A stretch of 52,067 bases of DNA from Amycolatopsis sp. (GCF_025464955.1 NZ_JAODNM010000106.1:1-52067); one strand, 5' to 3'; counted from the stretch's first letter, positions 24,352 to 32,649 are shown. The notes: generated by a model not told the origin, from the sequence alone. Made by a program: numbers and translations.

Positions 24352-25412
24352 CCGCACTGACGACGGCGACGGCGAGGCTCCGGCTCCTCCGCTGGCGGCT
24401 GACCGCCTTGTACACGTTGGTTTCCGCGGTCTGCCTCGTCGTCGTGGCGAGCAGCGCTGGGGTCGTCGACTCCCACTCGCGTGCCTCGGCGCTCGACGCC
24501 GAGGTCGGCCGGTCCGTGACGGCGCTGTCCCACGCGGTCTACTACGACCAAGGCACGCTGCATCTGGAGTCGCTGCGCGACGACGTCCTCGCGGCGAACC
24601 CCACCCAGGTGTACGTGGTTGAGTGGGGCGCGAACGGCGCTCTCGTGCCCCGGTACGGCAGCGCGCGGGACACCTGGCTGCCCGATCCGGATTCGCTGCG
24701 GCAGGCAGCGGACGAGACCCGCCACGACCAGGACACCGTTCTACTGGACGGAACCGGGACCGACGGGCGCCCGCTGCGACTGGCCGGGGCGCCGGTGTGG
24801 AACGGCGGCCAAATCGCGGCGACGGTGATCGCGGCGGGCGACCCTGCCGACGGCGCCGCCGACCACACCACACTCCTGCGAGACCTGGCGCTCGTCTGTT
24901 TCATCCTGTTGCTGTCGGCCGCGGCCGCCGGGCACTTCTTGTCGGGTCGGCGCATGCGGACCGCGCTGAGCAGGCTCGACCAGCAGGAGCGGTTCCTGAC
25001 TCAGGTGGCCGAACGCGCGCCGTTGCGACTGGACCTGCTGGTCGAGCAGCTCGTCGAAAACCTGGACCGGGGTGCCGAAGTCAGCGTGATGGCCAGTCCG
25101 TGTGTCGTCTCGGGCGATCCCGAACTGCTCTCGCGGGCCATCCGCAACCTGCTCGACAACGCCGTCCGGCACGGTGGCGAGTCGGCCATCGAGGTCGTGG
25201 TCGGCGAAGGCCGGATCACGGTGAAGGACCACGGTCCCGGCATCCCCGAGGCCGACCGGGAGCGGATGTTCGGTGGGGCCGGGACAGGGCTGGCGATCGT
25301 CCGTTGGGTGGCGGACCTGCACGGCGGATCCGCCCGGCTGCTCGGCGACGAGGACGGCGGCACGGTGGGCGAGCTCGTCCTGCCCACCACCGATCCCTCA
25401 GGGCCACCCTGA
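24348..25412 (+). CDS. Sensor histidine kinase lacking the phosphoacceptor (HisKA) helix
   Basis: A 354-aa membrane protein. TM1 is at about 18-39, an extracytoplasmic sensor region at 40-177 and TM2 at about 178-199. After TM2 comes SGRRMRTALSRLDQQERFLT, where a kinase should continue into the SHELRTPL box. Instead it runs QVAERAPLRLDLLVEQLVEN straight into the ATPase domain. The N box NLLDNAVRH, G1 DHGPGIP and G2 GGAGTGLAI are intact. Roughly 50 residues with the phosphorylated His are absent without a frame break. Whether this is a natural pseudokinase or decay is open. GTG start at 24348. Confidence 0.82.
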   Translation: MTALTTATARLRLLRWRLTALYTLVSAVCLVVVASSAGVVDSHSRASALDAEVGRSVTALSHAVYYDQGTLHLESLRDDVLAANPTQVYVVEWGANGALVPRYGSARDTWLPDPDSLRQAADETRHDQDTVLLDGTGTDGRPLRLAGAPVWNGGQIAATVIAAGDPADGAADHTTLLRDLALVCFILLLSAAAAGHFLSGRRMRTALSRLDQQERFLTQVAERAPLRLDLLVEQLVENLDRGAEVSVMASPCVVSGDPELLSRAIRNLLDNAVRHGGESAIEVVVGEGRITVKDHGPGIPEADRERMFGGAGTGLAIVRWVADLHGGSARLLGDEDGGTVGELVLPTTDPSGPP

Positions 25413-25442
25413 GTGCGTCCAACGCCACAAGGGTGGCCCTGA
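25398..25442. repeat. Imperfect palindrome (repeat copy 2), bidirectional terminator candidate
   Basis: Arms 25398-25418 and 25422-25442 pair over 13 outer bases and 4 inner bases, with 4 mismatches between. It overlaps the last codons of the kinase gene and lies between that gene and the convergent copZ-like gene. It shares the core GGCCACC...GCGT with copies at 8294-8344 and 32599-32649. Confidence 0.6.
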
Positions 25443-25512
25443 CGGGTCTTGGCCGCGCACCCGACAGCTCAGCTCGGCGCCGGGTACGGCACGCCGTACG
25501 GGGCTCCAGCAA

Positions 25513-25719
25513 CTACCCCACGAGTCGGTAGCCGGCCTCGACCACTGCGGCGCGTACGCTCGCGGTGTCCAGCGGCGCGTCGCTGGACACGACGACCCTG
25601 CCGGTCTCGAGGTCGACTCCGACCTTGCGGACGCCGGTGATGCTCTCGACCTCTTCGGTCACCGAGCTGACGCAATGGCCGCAGGTCATGCCCTCGACTG
25701 TGTACGTCGCTTCGCTCAT
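25513..25719 (-). CDS. copZ: Heavy-metal-associated (HMA) copper chaperone, CopZ-like
   Basis: A 68-aa single HMA domain with the copper-binding GMTCGHCVSSV at residues 10-20 and the conserved V-E-AGY C-terminus. The length is standard. It would shuttle Cu(I) in the cytoplasm to an exporter or regulator. It follows the ArsP_1-type permease gene, also on the minus strand, with a 54-nt gap that holds a CsoR-type palindrome. It therefore appears to have its own copper-responsive promoter. No CopA ATPase or CsoR gene is in the window. Confidence 0.88.
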   Translation of the reverse strand: MSEATYTVEGMTCGHCVSSVTEEVESITGVRKVGVDLETGRVVVSSDAPLDTASVRAAVVEAGYRLVG

Positions 25720-25756
25720 CGTCTGTCTCCTCGGGAAAGTAGCGCTACCGCCTTTA

Positions 25757-25771
25757 TACCCCCGTGGGGTA
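25757..25771. promoter_or_regulatory. CsoR/RicR-type copper operator upstream of copZ
   Basis: TACCCC-CGT-GGGGTA is a 6-3-6 palindrome of the GC-rich form bound by CsoR-family repressors. It lies 37 nt before the copZ-like ATG and immediately after the permease stop codon. Paired with the similar site at 27039-27061, it suggests both genes are derepressed by copper. Confidence 0.65.
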
Positions 25772-25773
25772 AG

Positions 25774-27024
25774 TCAGTGGTCTTCGTGTGCGCTGCGACT
25801 CGTTTCGTGGTGCGCATGATCGTGCGCTGCGTGATCGTGCGCTGCGTGATCGTGCCCTGAGCGGTCGTGCCCGGTGTGATCGTGTGAGGTGTCGTCGGGC
25901 GCGCCGCCCATCATCGCCATCATGGCGCGGCCACCGGTGCGCAGGAACCGGATCAGCAGCACCGCCGCCAGTACCAGGAACGCGATGTTCAGCCAGGTCG
26001 TGTAGTTCCAGGAGATACCTTCCTGCATCACCTTCGCCGACCGCTCGCCGGGGATGAGCCCGGTGACGCCGAACAGGAGCTCGACGAGGTAGCCGGCACC
26101 GACCATCGCCGCGTAGAACGTGCCCAGCAGGACCAGCGCCATCTTCGCGCCGTAGTACTTCCGGTAGATGTTGAGGATCGGCAGGATCAGCAGGTCGGCG
26201 AAGATGAACGCGACGACCCCGCCGAAGCTGATGCCCCCGTTCCACAGCACGGCCGCCAGCGGCACGTTCCCGATGGAACACACGAACGACAGGATCGCGA
26301 CGAGCGGCCCGATGATCGGCCCCCACACCGCGGACAGCACGGGATGGTCGGTGAGGAAGAAGAGATGCCAGAAGCTGTCGGGCACCCACGCGCCGATAGC
26401 TCCGGCGATCAGCAAGCCGATCACGAGGTCACGCAGGATAGCCGCCCATTCCATCACGAAGACGTGCGACACGGACGTGAAACCCGCGCCCGAGAACAGC
26501 CGGCGCAGGAACGAACCGTCGCCCTGGACCGACATGTCCATCGCGGCGTGGCCTTCCATCGACCCGGCGACCCCCTTGTCCGCCTGCTCGCGGGCCTTCT
26601 CGATCAGCTTGCCGCGCACGAACAACCGGAACAGCAGCGCGAGCAGCACGATCATGATCGGCCCACCGACGAACTCCGCGGCGGTGAACTGCCAGCCCAT
26701 CAGCAGCGCCATGATCACGCCCAGCTCGATCACCAGGTTCGTGGAGCCGATCTCGAACGCCATGGCGGCGGTGAAGTTCGCCCCCTTCCGGAACAGCGAC
26801 CGGGCGAGCGCCACCGCGGCGTAGGAACACGACGAGGACGCCGCGCCCAGCACCGAGGCCAGCGCCAACGTGCGCGGCCGGTCGTCACCGAGCAGGCGTA
26901 CCACTGTGGACTTCCGGACCACGGCCTGCACCACCGCGGACAGGGCGAAGCCCAGGATCAGCGCCCACAGGATCTCCCAGGTCATCGACCCGGCCAGCCC
27001 CAGCGCATGCCCGATCGCACCCAT
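25774..27024 (-). CDS. ArsP_1-type (DUF318) permease with His-rich C-terminal tail
   Basis: A 416-aa membrane protein with about 9-10 helices. Diagnostic stretches are GAASSSCSYAAVALARSLFR, FEIGSTNLVIELGVIMALLM and FVCSIGNVPLAAVLWNGGIS, the Cys-containing motifs of the permease family that includes the organoarsenical exporter ArsP. The last 40 residues are almost all His, Asp, Ser and Ala (for example SGHDHAAHDHAAHDHAHH), a likely metal-binding tail. ATG at 27024 has GGAGGTGG upstream and a perfect CsoR-type palindrome at 27039-27061. Copper or another soft metal is the probable substrate, from regulation and tail; the direction is presumably export. Confidence 0.82.
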   Translation of the reverse strand: MGAIGHALGLAGSMTWEILWALILGFALSAVVQAVVRKSTVVRLLGDDRPRTLALASVLGAASSSCSYAAVALARSLFRKGANFTAAMAFEIGSTNLVIELGVIMALLMGWQFTAAEFVGGPIMIVLLALLFRLFVRGKLIEKAREQADKGVAGSMEGHAAMDMSVQGDGSFLRRLFSGAGFTSVSHVFVMEWAAILRDLVIGLLIAGAIGAWVPDSFWHLFFLTDHPVLSAVWGPIIGPLVAILSFVCSIGNVPLAAVLWNGGISFGGVVAFIFADLLILPILNIYRKYYGAKMALVLLGTFYAAMVGAGYLVELLFGVTGLIPGERSAKVMQEGISWNYTTWLNIAFLVLAAVLLIRFLRTGGRAMMAMMGGAPDDTSHDHTGHDRSGHDHAAHDHAAHDHAHHETSRSAHEDH

Positions 27025-27038
27025 CTCGCCACCTCCGC

Positions 27039-27061
27039 TTGGTACCCCCCGGGGGTACCAA
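27039..27061. promoter_or_regulatory. CsoR/RicR-type operator upstream of the permease gene
   Basis: TTGGTACCCCC-C-GGGGGTACCAA is a perfect 11-bp inverted repeat around one central base, ending 15 nt before the permease ATG. The core TACCCC..GGGGTA is shared with the copZ site at 25757-25771. The close position to the start codon implies a very short leader or promoter occlusion. Confidence 0.7.
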
Positions 27062-27106
27062 CAGCCGAAGGGTAGTCCGAGTGCGCAGGTTTGTCATCTC
27101 GGGCTG

Positions 27107-28339
27107 CTATCCGGCGGGCTGGGGACGTTTCGGCTCCTTCGGCAGGCCGAGGAGGAGCTCGCCGACGATGGTGCGCTGGATCTGGGAGGTGCCCGCGTAG
27201 ATCGTGCCGGCGCGGGCGTTGAGGTAGACGCTGGTCCAGGAGGCCGAGGAGTTCGGCGCGCCGGGATCGTCGGTATGGAACCAGTTCGGTGAGGCCGTCC
27301 CGGTCGGGGCCAGCGCGTCGACGCCCAGCACGTCGACGGCGAGATCGGTGACGATCCGGTGGTATTCGCTCCACAGCAGCTTGAACACCGCCGCTTCCGG
27401 GCCGGGCGCGCGACCGGCGATGAGCCCGGTCGCGGTCCGAAGGCCCTGGCAGCGCAGCTGCTCGACCTGGACGTGGCACCAGGCTATCCGGCGGCGAATG
27501 TCCGGATCGCCGGTCAGACCGCGCTCACGGATCAAGGCGATGAGGCGGTCGAGTTCACTGCGGAAGCGGATCGGCGCGTGCAACGCCGTTTCGCCGCGCT
27601 CGAAGCCGAGCAGCGTCATAGCGACCGACCAGCCTCCGTTGACCTCGCCGACGACGAGTTCCCCGTCGGTCACGGCATCGTCGAAGAACACCTCGTTGAA
27701 GTCGGTGTCGCCGGTGATGTTGCGGATCGGTCGGACCTCGACTCCGGGCTGGTCGAGCGGCACGAGCAGCATGCTGATGCCCTTGTGCGGGGCCGCGCCC
27801 GGGTTCGTCCTGGCCAGCACGAACATCCAATTCGCTTTGTGCGCCCCGGACGACCACAGCTTCTGTCCGTTGAGGACCCATCGGTCGTCGTCGCGGCGTG
27901 CCCGCAGCGCCAGCGAGGCGAGGTCGGAACCTGCTCCCGGTTCCGAGAACCCTTGGGCGAAAACGTATTCGCCGGACAGGATCCGCGGCAGGAACCGGGC
28001 GACGAGATTTTCGTCGGCACAGCGGAGCATCGTGTTGCCCAGCATGCTGATCCCGAACGAGTCGTTGTCCGAGCCGGACGGGACCCCGGCGCCCGTCAGT
28101 TCTTCGACGAGGACCACCAACGCGGCCGGACTCAGTCCGCCACCGCCGTAGGCGACCGGCCAGGACGGCGCCAGCCAGCCGGCCTCGGCCAAGGCGCGCC
28201 GAGTGCCCTTGGCGAACTCTTCCCGCTCTGCCGGCGGCAGCGCGCCAACGCCTCGCCAGCCGTCCGGCACGAGGCCGGCCACGAAAGCCCGGACTTCGGC
28301 GCGGAACCGCCGCATGTCGACGTCGTCGGAAAGGTCCAT
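27107..28339 (-). CDS. Acyl-CoA dehydrogenase (long subunit-like)
   Basis: A 410-aa FAD enzyme of the acyl-CoA dehydrogenase family. N-terminal helices are followed by the FAD/substrate motif FAQGFSEPGAGSDLASLALR, then NGQKLWSSGAHKANWMFVLA and the C-terminal GTIYAGTSQIQRTIVGELLL. In MCAD-type enzymes the residue before GTSQIQR is the catalytic Glu; here it is Ala, so any catalytic base must lie elsewhere or in a partner. ATG at 28339 is chosen with GGAGGCGA upstream. It is divergent from a second, shorter dehydrogenase at 28455, a common arrangement for two-subunit steroid or branched acyl-CoA dehydrogenases. Confidence 0.9.
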   Translation of the reverse strand: MDLSDDVDMRRFRAEVRAFVAGLVPDGWRGVGALPPAEREEFAKGTRRALAEAGWLAPSWPVAYGGGGLSPAALVVLVEELTGAGVPSGSDNDSFGISMLGNTMLRCADENLVARFLPRILSGEYVFAQGFSEPGAGSDLASLALRARRDDDRWVLNGQKLWSSGAHKANWMFVLARTNPGAAPHKGISMLLVPLDQPGVEVRPIRNITGDTDFNEVFFDDAVTDGELVVGEVNGGWSVAMTLLGFERGETALHAPIRFRSELDRLIALIRERGLTGDPDIRRRIAWCHVQVEQLRCQGLRTATGLIAGRAPGPEAAVFKLLWSEYHRIVTDLAVDVLGVDALAPTGTASPNWFHTDDPGAPNSSASWTSVYLNARAGTIYAGTSQIQRTIVGELLLGLPKEPKRPQPAG

Positions 28340-28386
28340 GATCGCCTCCGCAGAATGAGCTCCTGAAGTGCAGGGTTGCGTAGATA

Positions 28387-28398
28387 GACTCAATAGTC
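28387..28398. promoter_or_regulatory. Small palindrome between divergent dehydrogenase genes
   Basis: GACT-CAAT-AGTC lies in the 115-nt shared promoter region of the two acyl-CoA dehydrogenase genes. It could be the operator for the HxlR-type regulator encoded after the plus-strand gene. The match is short, so this is a weak call. Confidence 0.25.
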
Positions 28399-28454
28399 AA
28401 TGCTCAGTGTCACTACATCGGAGCCAGCGAGTCGCCCTGTGTCTGGAGCCCGGA

Positions 28455-29576
28455 ATGCAGTTCTCACTCACCGAAGAACACGCGCAAGTGGCCGCGACCG
28501 TGCGGCAGCTCCTCGCCGACGGCGCTCACAACGCCGACAACGCCAGCAGCGCCGACAGCGCCACAGCGGCCCCCGACCGGCTCAACGGCGACCTTCTCGC
28601 CACCCTGGCCAAGCTCGACCTCCTCGGCCTGGCCGTCCCGGAAGCACTCGGCGGCGCCGGGGCGACAACACTCGAACTGGTCGTCCTCGCCGAGGAAATC
28701 GGCGCGGCACTGCCTTTGGTGCCGTTCGCCGCGAGCGCCGTCGTGAGCACGCTCGTCCTGGCCGCGCACGAGGAGCCTGAAGCGCATGCCGCGCTCTCCC
28801 GGCTCGTCGATGGCACAGCGACGTCGACCACGGCATGGATGACGTTCCCCGGCGAACTACGCACCGGAAGTCCGGCCGGCACGGTGAACCTCCGACTGGC
28901 CGATGGTGCCGTCTCCGGCGAACTGGTCGCGATCCCGTTCGGCGCGGACGCCGACTTCCTGCTCGTCTTCGTCAACGACACGACAGCACTGCTCGACCTG
29001 ACCTCGCCCGGTGTCCGTCGAACGCGAACCGCGTCGTTCGACCTGAGCGAGCCCACTGCCTCGATCAGACTCGACGGGGTTCCGCCGCTGTTCCTGAGCA
29101 CTCCGGCCCAGACGGCAAAAGCTATTCGGCGAGTGGCGCCCGCCATCCTCACCGCGTTGGCCGGCGAGCTGCTCGGCACGGGGCGTCAAGCCCTCGACAA
29201 CGCCATCGCCTACGCGAACCAGCGCGAGCAGTTCGGCCGCGTCATCGGATCTTTCCAAGCCCTCAAACATATGCTCGCCGATCGGTACGTCCAGCTCGAA
29301 GCCGCGCGGGGGCTCGTGCACTACGCCGCATGGGCTTGTGAAGGGCCTCAGCCCGGCGCCGAACTGGCCGCCCGCGGCGCGCTGGCAGCGGCTTCGGATG
29401 CCGCCCTCGCCGCCGCGGCGGACAACCTGCAGACCCACGGGGGCATCGGCTTCACCTGGGAACAGTCGGCCCACCGCTACCTGCGCCGCGCGCGGGCCCG
29501 CCGGAGCCTGCTCGGCACCCCGGCGCGGCAGCTCGACCACATCGCCGAGCGGATTCTGACCCCGGCCCGAGGATAA
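28455..29576 (+). CDS. Acyl-CoA dehydrogenase (short subunit-like)
   Basis: A 373-aa acyl-CoA dehydrogenase with the N-terminal FSLTEEHAQVAATVRQLLAD, LGLAVPEALGGAGATTLELV, the flavin-binding ANQREQFGRVIGSFQALKHM and a C-terminal LQTHGGIGFTWEQSAHRYLR. The middle beta domain is poorly conserved compared with classic enzymes. ATG at 28455 is selected as the start of homology. With the divergent 27107-28339 protein it may form an alpha2-beta2 enzyme, as known for mycobacterial FadE pairs in steroid side-chain oxidation. The HxlR gene follows after 9 nt. Confidence 0.88.
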   Translation: MQFSLTEEHAQVAATVRQLLADGAHNADNASSADSATAAPDRLNGDLLATLAKLDLLGLAVPEALGGAGATTLELVVLAEEIGAALPLVPFAASAVVSTLVLAAHEEPEAHAALSRLVDGTATSTTAWMTFPGELRTGSPAGTVNLRLADGAVSGELVAIPFGADADFLLVFVNDTTALLDLTSPGVRRTRTASFDLSEPTASIRLDGVPPLFLSTPAQTAKAIRRVAPAILTALAGELLGTGRQALDNAIAYANQREQFGRVIGSFQALKHMLADRYVQLEAARGLVHYAAWACEGPQPGAELAARGALAAASDAALAAAADNLQTHGGIGFTWEQSAHRYLRRARARRSLLGTPARQLDHIAERILTPARG

Positions 29577-29585
29577 GATCCCGAC

Positions 29586-30095
29586 ATGAAACGCACCTCG
29601 TTCGCGAAGTGGCCGTGTTCGGTCGCCCGCACCATGAACCTGCTCGGCGACTGGTGGACGCCGCTGGTGCTGCGCGAGGCGTTCTACGGCATCCGCCGGT
29701 TCGACCGCTTCCAGAGCGAACTGGGCATCGCGCGGAACACCCTCGCCGACCGGCTCGGCACCCTGGTCGAACAGGGCCTGATGACCAAGGAGCCCTACCA
29801 GTCCGACCCGGTCCGCCACGAGTACCTGCTGACCGAGAAGGGCAAGGACTTCTACCCCGTGCTCGCCGCGATGTCGGCCTGGGGCGACCGCTGGCTCGAC
29901 AACGGCGACGGACCGCCGATCGTCCATCACCACCGGACGTGCGGGCACGACATGCACGCTGAAGTCGTCTGCTCTGAATGCCGCCAGCCGCTCGAAGCCG
30001 CCGACGTCGAGCACCGGATGGGGCCCGGTTACCCGGCGAAGATCGCCGCGCTCCCCCAGGTTCAAGCCCGCTTCGCCGCGCAGCGCGCCGAGTAG
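29586..30095 (+). CDS. HxlR-family transcriptional regulator
   Basis: A 169-aa winged-helix protein. The family core spans about 5-95: WPCSVARTMNLLGDWWTPLV, LREAFYGIRRFDRFQSELGI, RNTLADRLGTLVEQGLMTKE and HEYLLTEKGKDFYPVLAAMS. A C-terminal part with CGHDMHAEVVCSECRQPL looks like a small zinc ribbon. Cys11 in the N-terminal helix is typical of redox- or electrophile-sensing members. It is 9 nt after the acyl-CoA dehydrogenase gene and so is probably its autogenous regulator. It converges on the next gene with 4 nt between stops. Confidence 0.9.
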   Translation: MKRTSFAKWPCSVARTMNLLGDWWTPLVLREAFYGIRRFDRFQSELGIARNTLADRLGTLVEQGLMTKEPYQSDPVRHEYLLTEKGKDFYPVLAAMSAWGDRWLDNGDGPPIVHHHRTCGHDMHAEVVCSECRQPLEAADVEHRMGPGYPAKIAALPQVQARFAAQRAE

Positions 30096-30099
30096 CGCT

Positions 30100-30771
30100 T
30101 CAGGCTGCGTCGAGGCCAGCGTCGTCGGTGTTGTCGGTGTCGTCGGTGTCATCTGAGGGGACGCGGTAGACGACCGTCGACGGAACCGAAACCCGGTCGC
30201 CGAGCGCGCGGCCGAGCACGAGCGCCGAACCGATCAGTCCCAGCGCGCACGCCACAACGAGTAGCCACAACGCCGGCCCGCGGCCGAACAGCAGGGTCGG
30301 CTCGGACACCTTCCAGCCGGTCTCGATCGCGCTGACGTAGACCTGCGCGGACCACAGCGCCCCGCCGAGCAGGAACGTCGTCGCGAACGACAACGTGCGC
30401 CCGAACGCGAGGACCCTGGGCAACCGCCACCTGGCCGCGACGAGCAGCAGGACGACCGACACCAGCAGGAGCCCGCCCGCGGCGACGACCGGGATCCCGA
30501 ACTTCGGCACGATGGCGTAGACCCCGGTGCTGTTTCGCCACATCGTGGTGGTGACCCGGTAGCTCTCCGGCGCGGCGGGGCTGCCCAATCCCGGGTTGGC
30601 GTAGGTGAAGAACAGCTGGAAAGTGCCCACGACGGCCACCACCGCGGACGCCGTCAGCGCGAACAGCCCGGTCTTCCAGCCGGGGGTCACCTTCGGCTCC
30701 AAGTACTCCTGGTATTCCTGGGACTCCGGCAGTTCGCCGACGGGGTCACCTGGGTCGGGCACACGCGTCAT
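30100..30771 (-). CDS. Uncharacterised four-helix membrane protein
   Basis: A 223-aa protein I do not recognise. It has a polar N-terminus rich in Pro, Glu and Tyr (GELPESQEYQEYLEPKVTPG) and four hydrophobic helices at about 35-55, 93-113, 127-147 and 165-187. An acidic C-terminal tail has a repeated Asp-Thr pattern (SDDTDDTDNTDDAG). The tail repeat is encoded by 30121-30150, a GTCGTCGGTGTT-like simple repeat. It starts 3 nt after the DUF1275 stop, so the two form an operon. The function is unknown. Confidence 0.75.
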   Translation of the reverse strand: MTRVPDPGDPVGELPESQEYQEYLEPKVTPGWKTGLFALTASAVVAVVGTFQLFFTYANPGLGSPAAPESYRVTTTMWRNSTGVYAIVPKFGIPVVAAGGLLLVSVVLLLVAARWRLPRVLAFGRTLSFATTFLLGGALWSAQVYVSAIETGWKVSEPTLLFGRGPALWLLVVACALGLIGSALVLGRALGDRVSVPSTVVYRVPSDDTDDTDNTDDAGLDAA

Positions 30772-30774
30772 GGT

Positions 30775-31488
30775 TCACAGCTTGCCCTCGGGCGCTGCCG
30801 GGTTCAAGGCATCGAACCGGAAAGCCGTTCCACCAACGCCCAGTGCCAGCAGCGCCGCCAGCAGCAGCGCGGGCCACATCGCCACGTGCAGCTGGAGCAG
30901 CCCGCCGCCGACCGCGCCCAGCAGCATCGCCCCGATCGCCGCGAGCTTGCGCCACGGATGCGAGCCGGGGCCGCCGGCCAGCCGCGAATCGGCCGCGAAC
31001 CCGGTCACGATCCGCGTCAGCACGGTCGTGGTCAGGTCCGGCAGGCCGATCTTTTGGACCGTCGCGTTCTGCAGGCCCATGGCCACACCGAGCACGACAA
31101 GCAGCGGCTCCGCACCCGAGGGCGTCGCGACGTCGACGGTCGCCGCGAGCACGATCGCCACCACGAGGAGCGGGACCTGGATCATCGCGGCCCGTTTGAG
31201 CAGCCGGAACCAGCGGTCCGGCGCGCGGACGGCCAGCCGGCCGCCCAGGAGTGCGCCGAGCAGGAACGAAAAGATCGCCGTGATCGACCCGATCACGGAC
31301 AGACCTACCCTGCCCGCGACGGCGAAGCCGAGGAACACGACGTTGCCGGTCATGTTGGCGACAAAGACCTGCCCGAGACCGAGGAAGCTCACCGCGTCCA
31401 CTACGCCGGTGACGACGGTCAGCACCAGGAGCAACCGGCCGACGACAAGGGTGTCGGTGGATTTCGGGGCACTCACTTCGGCGGTCAC
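30775..31488 (-). CDS. DUF1275 (YoaK) family membrane protein
   Basis: A 237-aa protein with six membrane helices and family stretches TVVTGVVDAVSFLGLGQVFV, ANMTGNVVFLGFAVAG, AMGLQNATVQKIGLPDLTTT and VLTRIVTGFAAD. I choose GTG at 31488 with a moderate AGGCTCGG site, rather than an ATG 57 nt upstream that lacks one. The molecular role of the family is not established. It is the first gene of a two-gene operon with the four-helix protein. Confidence 0.85.
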   Translation of the reverse strand: MTAEVSAPKSTDTLVVGRLLLVLTVVTGVVDAVSFLGLGQVFVANMTGNVVFLGFAVAGRVGLSVIGSITAIFSFLLGALLGGRLAVRAPDRWFRLLKRAAMIQVPLLVVAIVLAATVDVATPSGAEPLLVVLGVAMGLQNATVQKIGLPDLTTTVLTRIVTGFAADSRLAGGPGSHPWRKLAAIGAMLLGAVGGGLLQLHVAMWPALLLAALLALGVGGTAFRFDALNPAAPEGKL

Positions 31489-31610
31489 CGAGCCGAGCCT
31501 ATCCGGGTACCCGCCGACTGTCCGGTTAGGACCGCCACTGCTCAAGCGCTACTGGGCACTGAAACTGTCGGTCCCTCGACGTAGGGTGAGCGCTGTCGAG
31601 GAGGCGCGCC

Positions 31611-32552
31611 GTGGTGAGAGTGCAGGACCAGGCCTGGCCCGGAAACGTGCTGCCCGAAGAGGACCACGAGTTCGAGCAGGCGATGAAGTCGCTGCTCGTG
31701 CGCGCCCACTGGCTGGACGCTCCGACCCGGGAGATCCGCACCGAGCTGCGGAAGTGGTTTGAGGCCGGTTACTCCGTCGACGCGATCCTCGTCGCGCTGG
31801 ATCGCACCCCCGCCAACGTGCGGCAGCGGCCCCGGGACAAGAACGAGGACCTGCACCGGTACCTGCGCAGCAGGCTTCGGGCCTGGTACGAAGACGATCC
31901 CGACGCGCTGCTCGGCACCGTGGTCCGCCCGCCGCGGCCCGGGATGAGCATGCGGCAGTGGTGGACGATCGCCCGGCGCAACGAACAGCGGTCCGCGGTC
32001 CGCAAGACCGCGCCCGTCCTTACCGAAGCCGGCAGAAAAGCCCGCGAGCAGGCCCTTGAGCAGTCACGGAGCAAGCGGCGAGACCCGGTGTCCGATGCCC
32101 GCGAGAAGGACCGCACGAACCGTGCCGCACTCGACAGCCTCCTGCTGCCCGGTGCGCCGGTCCCCCCAATCCCCGCCGCGCCCGCCCTGCTGCCGCCGAC
32201 CGGGCGAACAGCCGGGCGGATGGTCGCGGCCTACGCCGGCAGCCGGGCGGCCATCGCCCACGATCCCCGCGTACGGCGCCTCGTCGAGCGTCTGGTCGGC
32301 GAGCGACGCGGACCGACAGAGGCCGAACGCCAGGTGCTCGCGAACGCCGTCAAGGACGCCCGTCGCCGGGCGGCCCTCGGCGCGCTCGAAGCGGCGGGTT
32401 CGGAGGTCGGCGACGACGTCGGCCTGCTCAGTGACGAAGGATGGCGGATCCTGACCTACCTGGACCGCGCGATGGCGACCTCGCTCCCCCTCGACGCCAT
32501 GATGGTCGTCCTGGACATGTCCGTCCGCGATGCCGCCGGCGACCCCGCCTAG
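31611..32552 (+). CDS. Conserved-looking hypothetical protein, helical and soluble
   Basis: A 313-aa protein starting at GTG 31611. It is rich in Arg, Ala, Glu and Leu with no membrane segment. The N-terminal 85 residues form helices (KSLLVRAHWLDAPTREIRTE, LRKWFEAGYSVDAILVALDR). There is a basic middle (RNEQRSAVRKTAP to ARKDR-like), a Pro-rich hinge at about 180-200, and a helical C-terminus (EAERQVLANAVKDARRRAAL, LSDEGWRILTYLDRAMATSL). I do not recognise the family. The hinge and basic linker suggest a two-lobed nucleic-acid-binding or regulatory protein, but that is speculation. It stands alone. Confidence 0.65.
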   Translation: MVRVQDQAWPGNVLPEEDHEFEQAMKSLLVRAHWLDAPTREIRTELRKWFEAGYSVDAILVALDRTPANVRQRPRDKNEDLHRYLRSRLRAWYEDDPDALLGTVVRPPRPGMSMRQWWTIARRNEQRSAVRKTAPVLTEAGRKAREQALEQSRSKRRDPVSDAREKDRTNRAALDSLLLPGAPVPPIPAAPALLPPTGRTAGRMVAAYAGSRAAIAHDPRVRRLVERLVGERRGPTEAERQVLANAVKDARRRAALGALEAAGSEVGDDVGLLSDEGWRILTYLDRAMATSLPLDAMMVVLDMSVRDAAGDPA

Positions 32553-32598
32553 CGCAGCTCGGATGGCGGCCGCTAGCGGCGCTAGCTTCCCTGTCGGT

Positions 32599-32649
32599 CC
32601 CTCAGGGTCACTCCTGTGGCGTTGAACGCCACAGAGGTGGCCCTGAGGG
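32599..32649. repeat. Palindrome (repeat copy 3)
   Basis: Outer arms CCCTCAGGG/CCCTGAGGG and inner arms TGTGGCGT/ACGCCACA pair with three mismatches between. It sits after the hypothetical gene ending at 32552. It shares the core with 8294-8344 and 25398-25442 and may act as a terminator. Confidence 0.6.
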
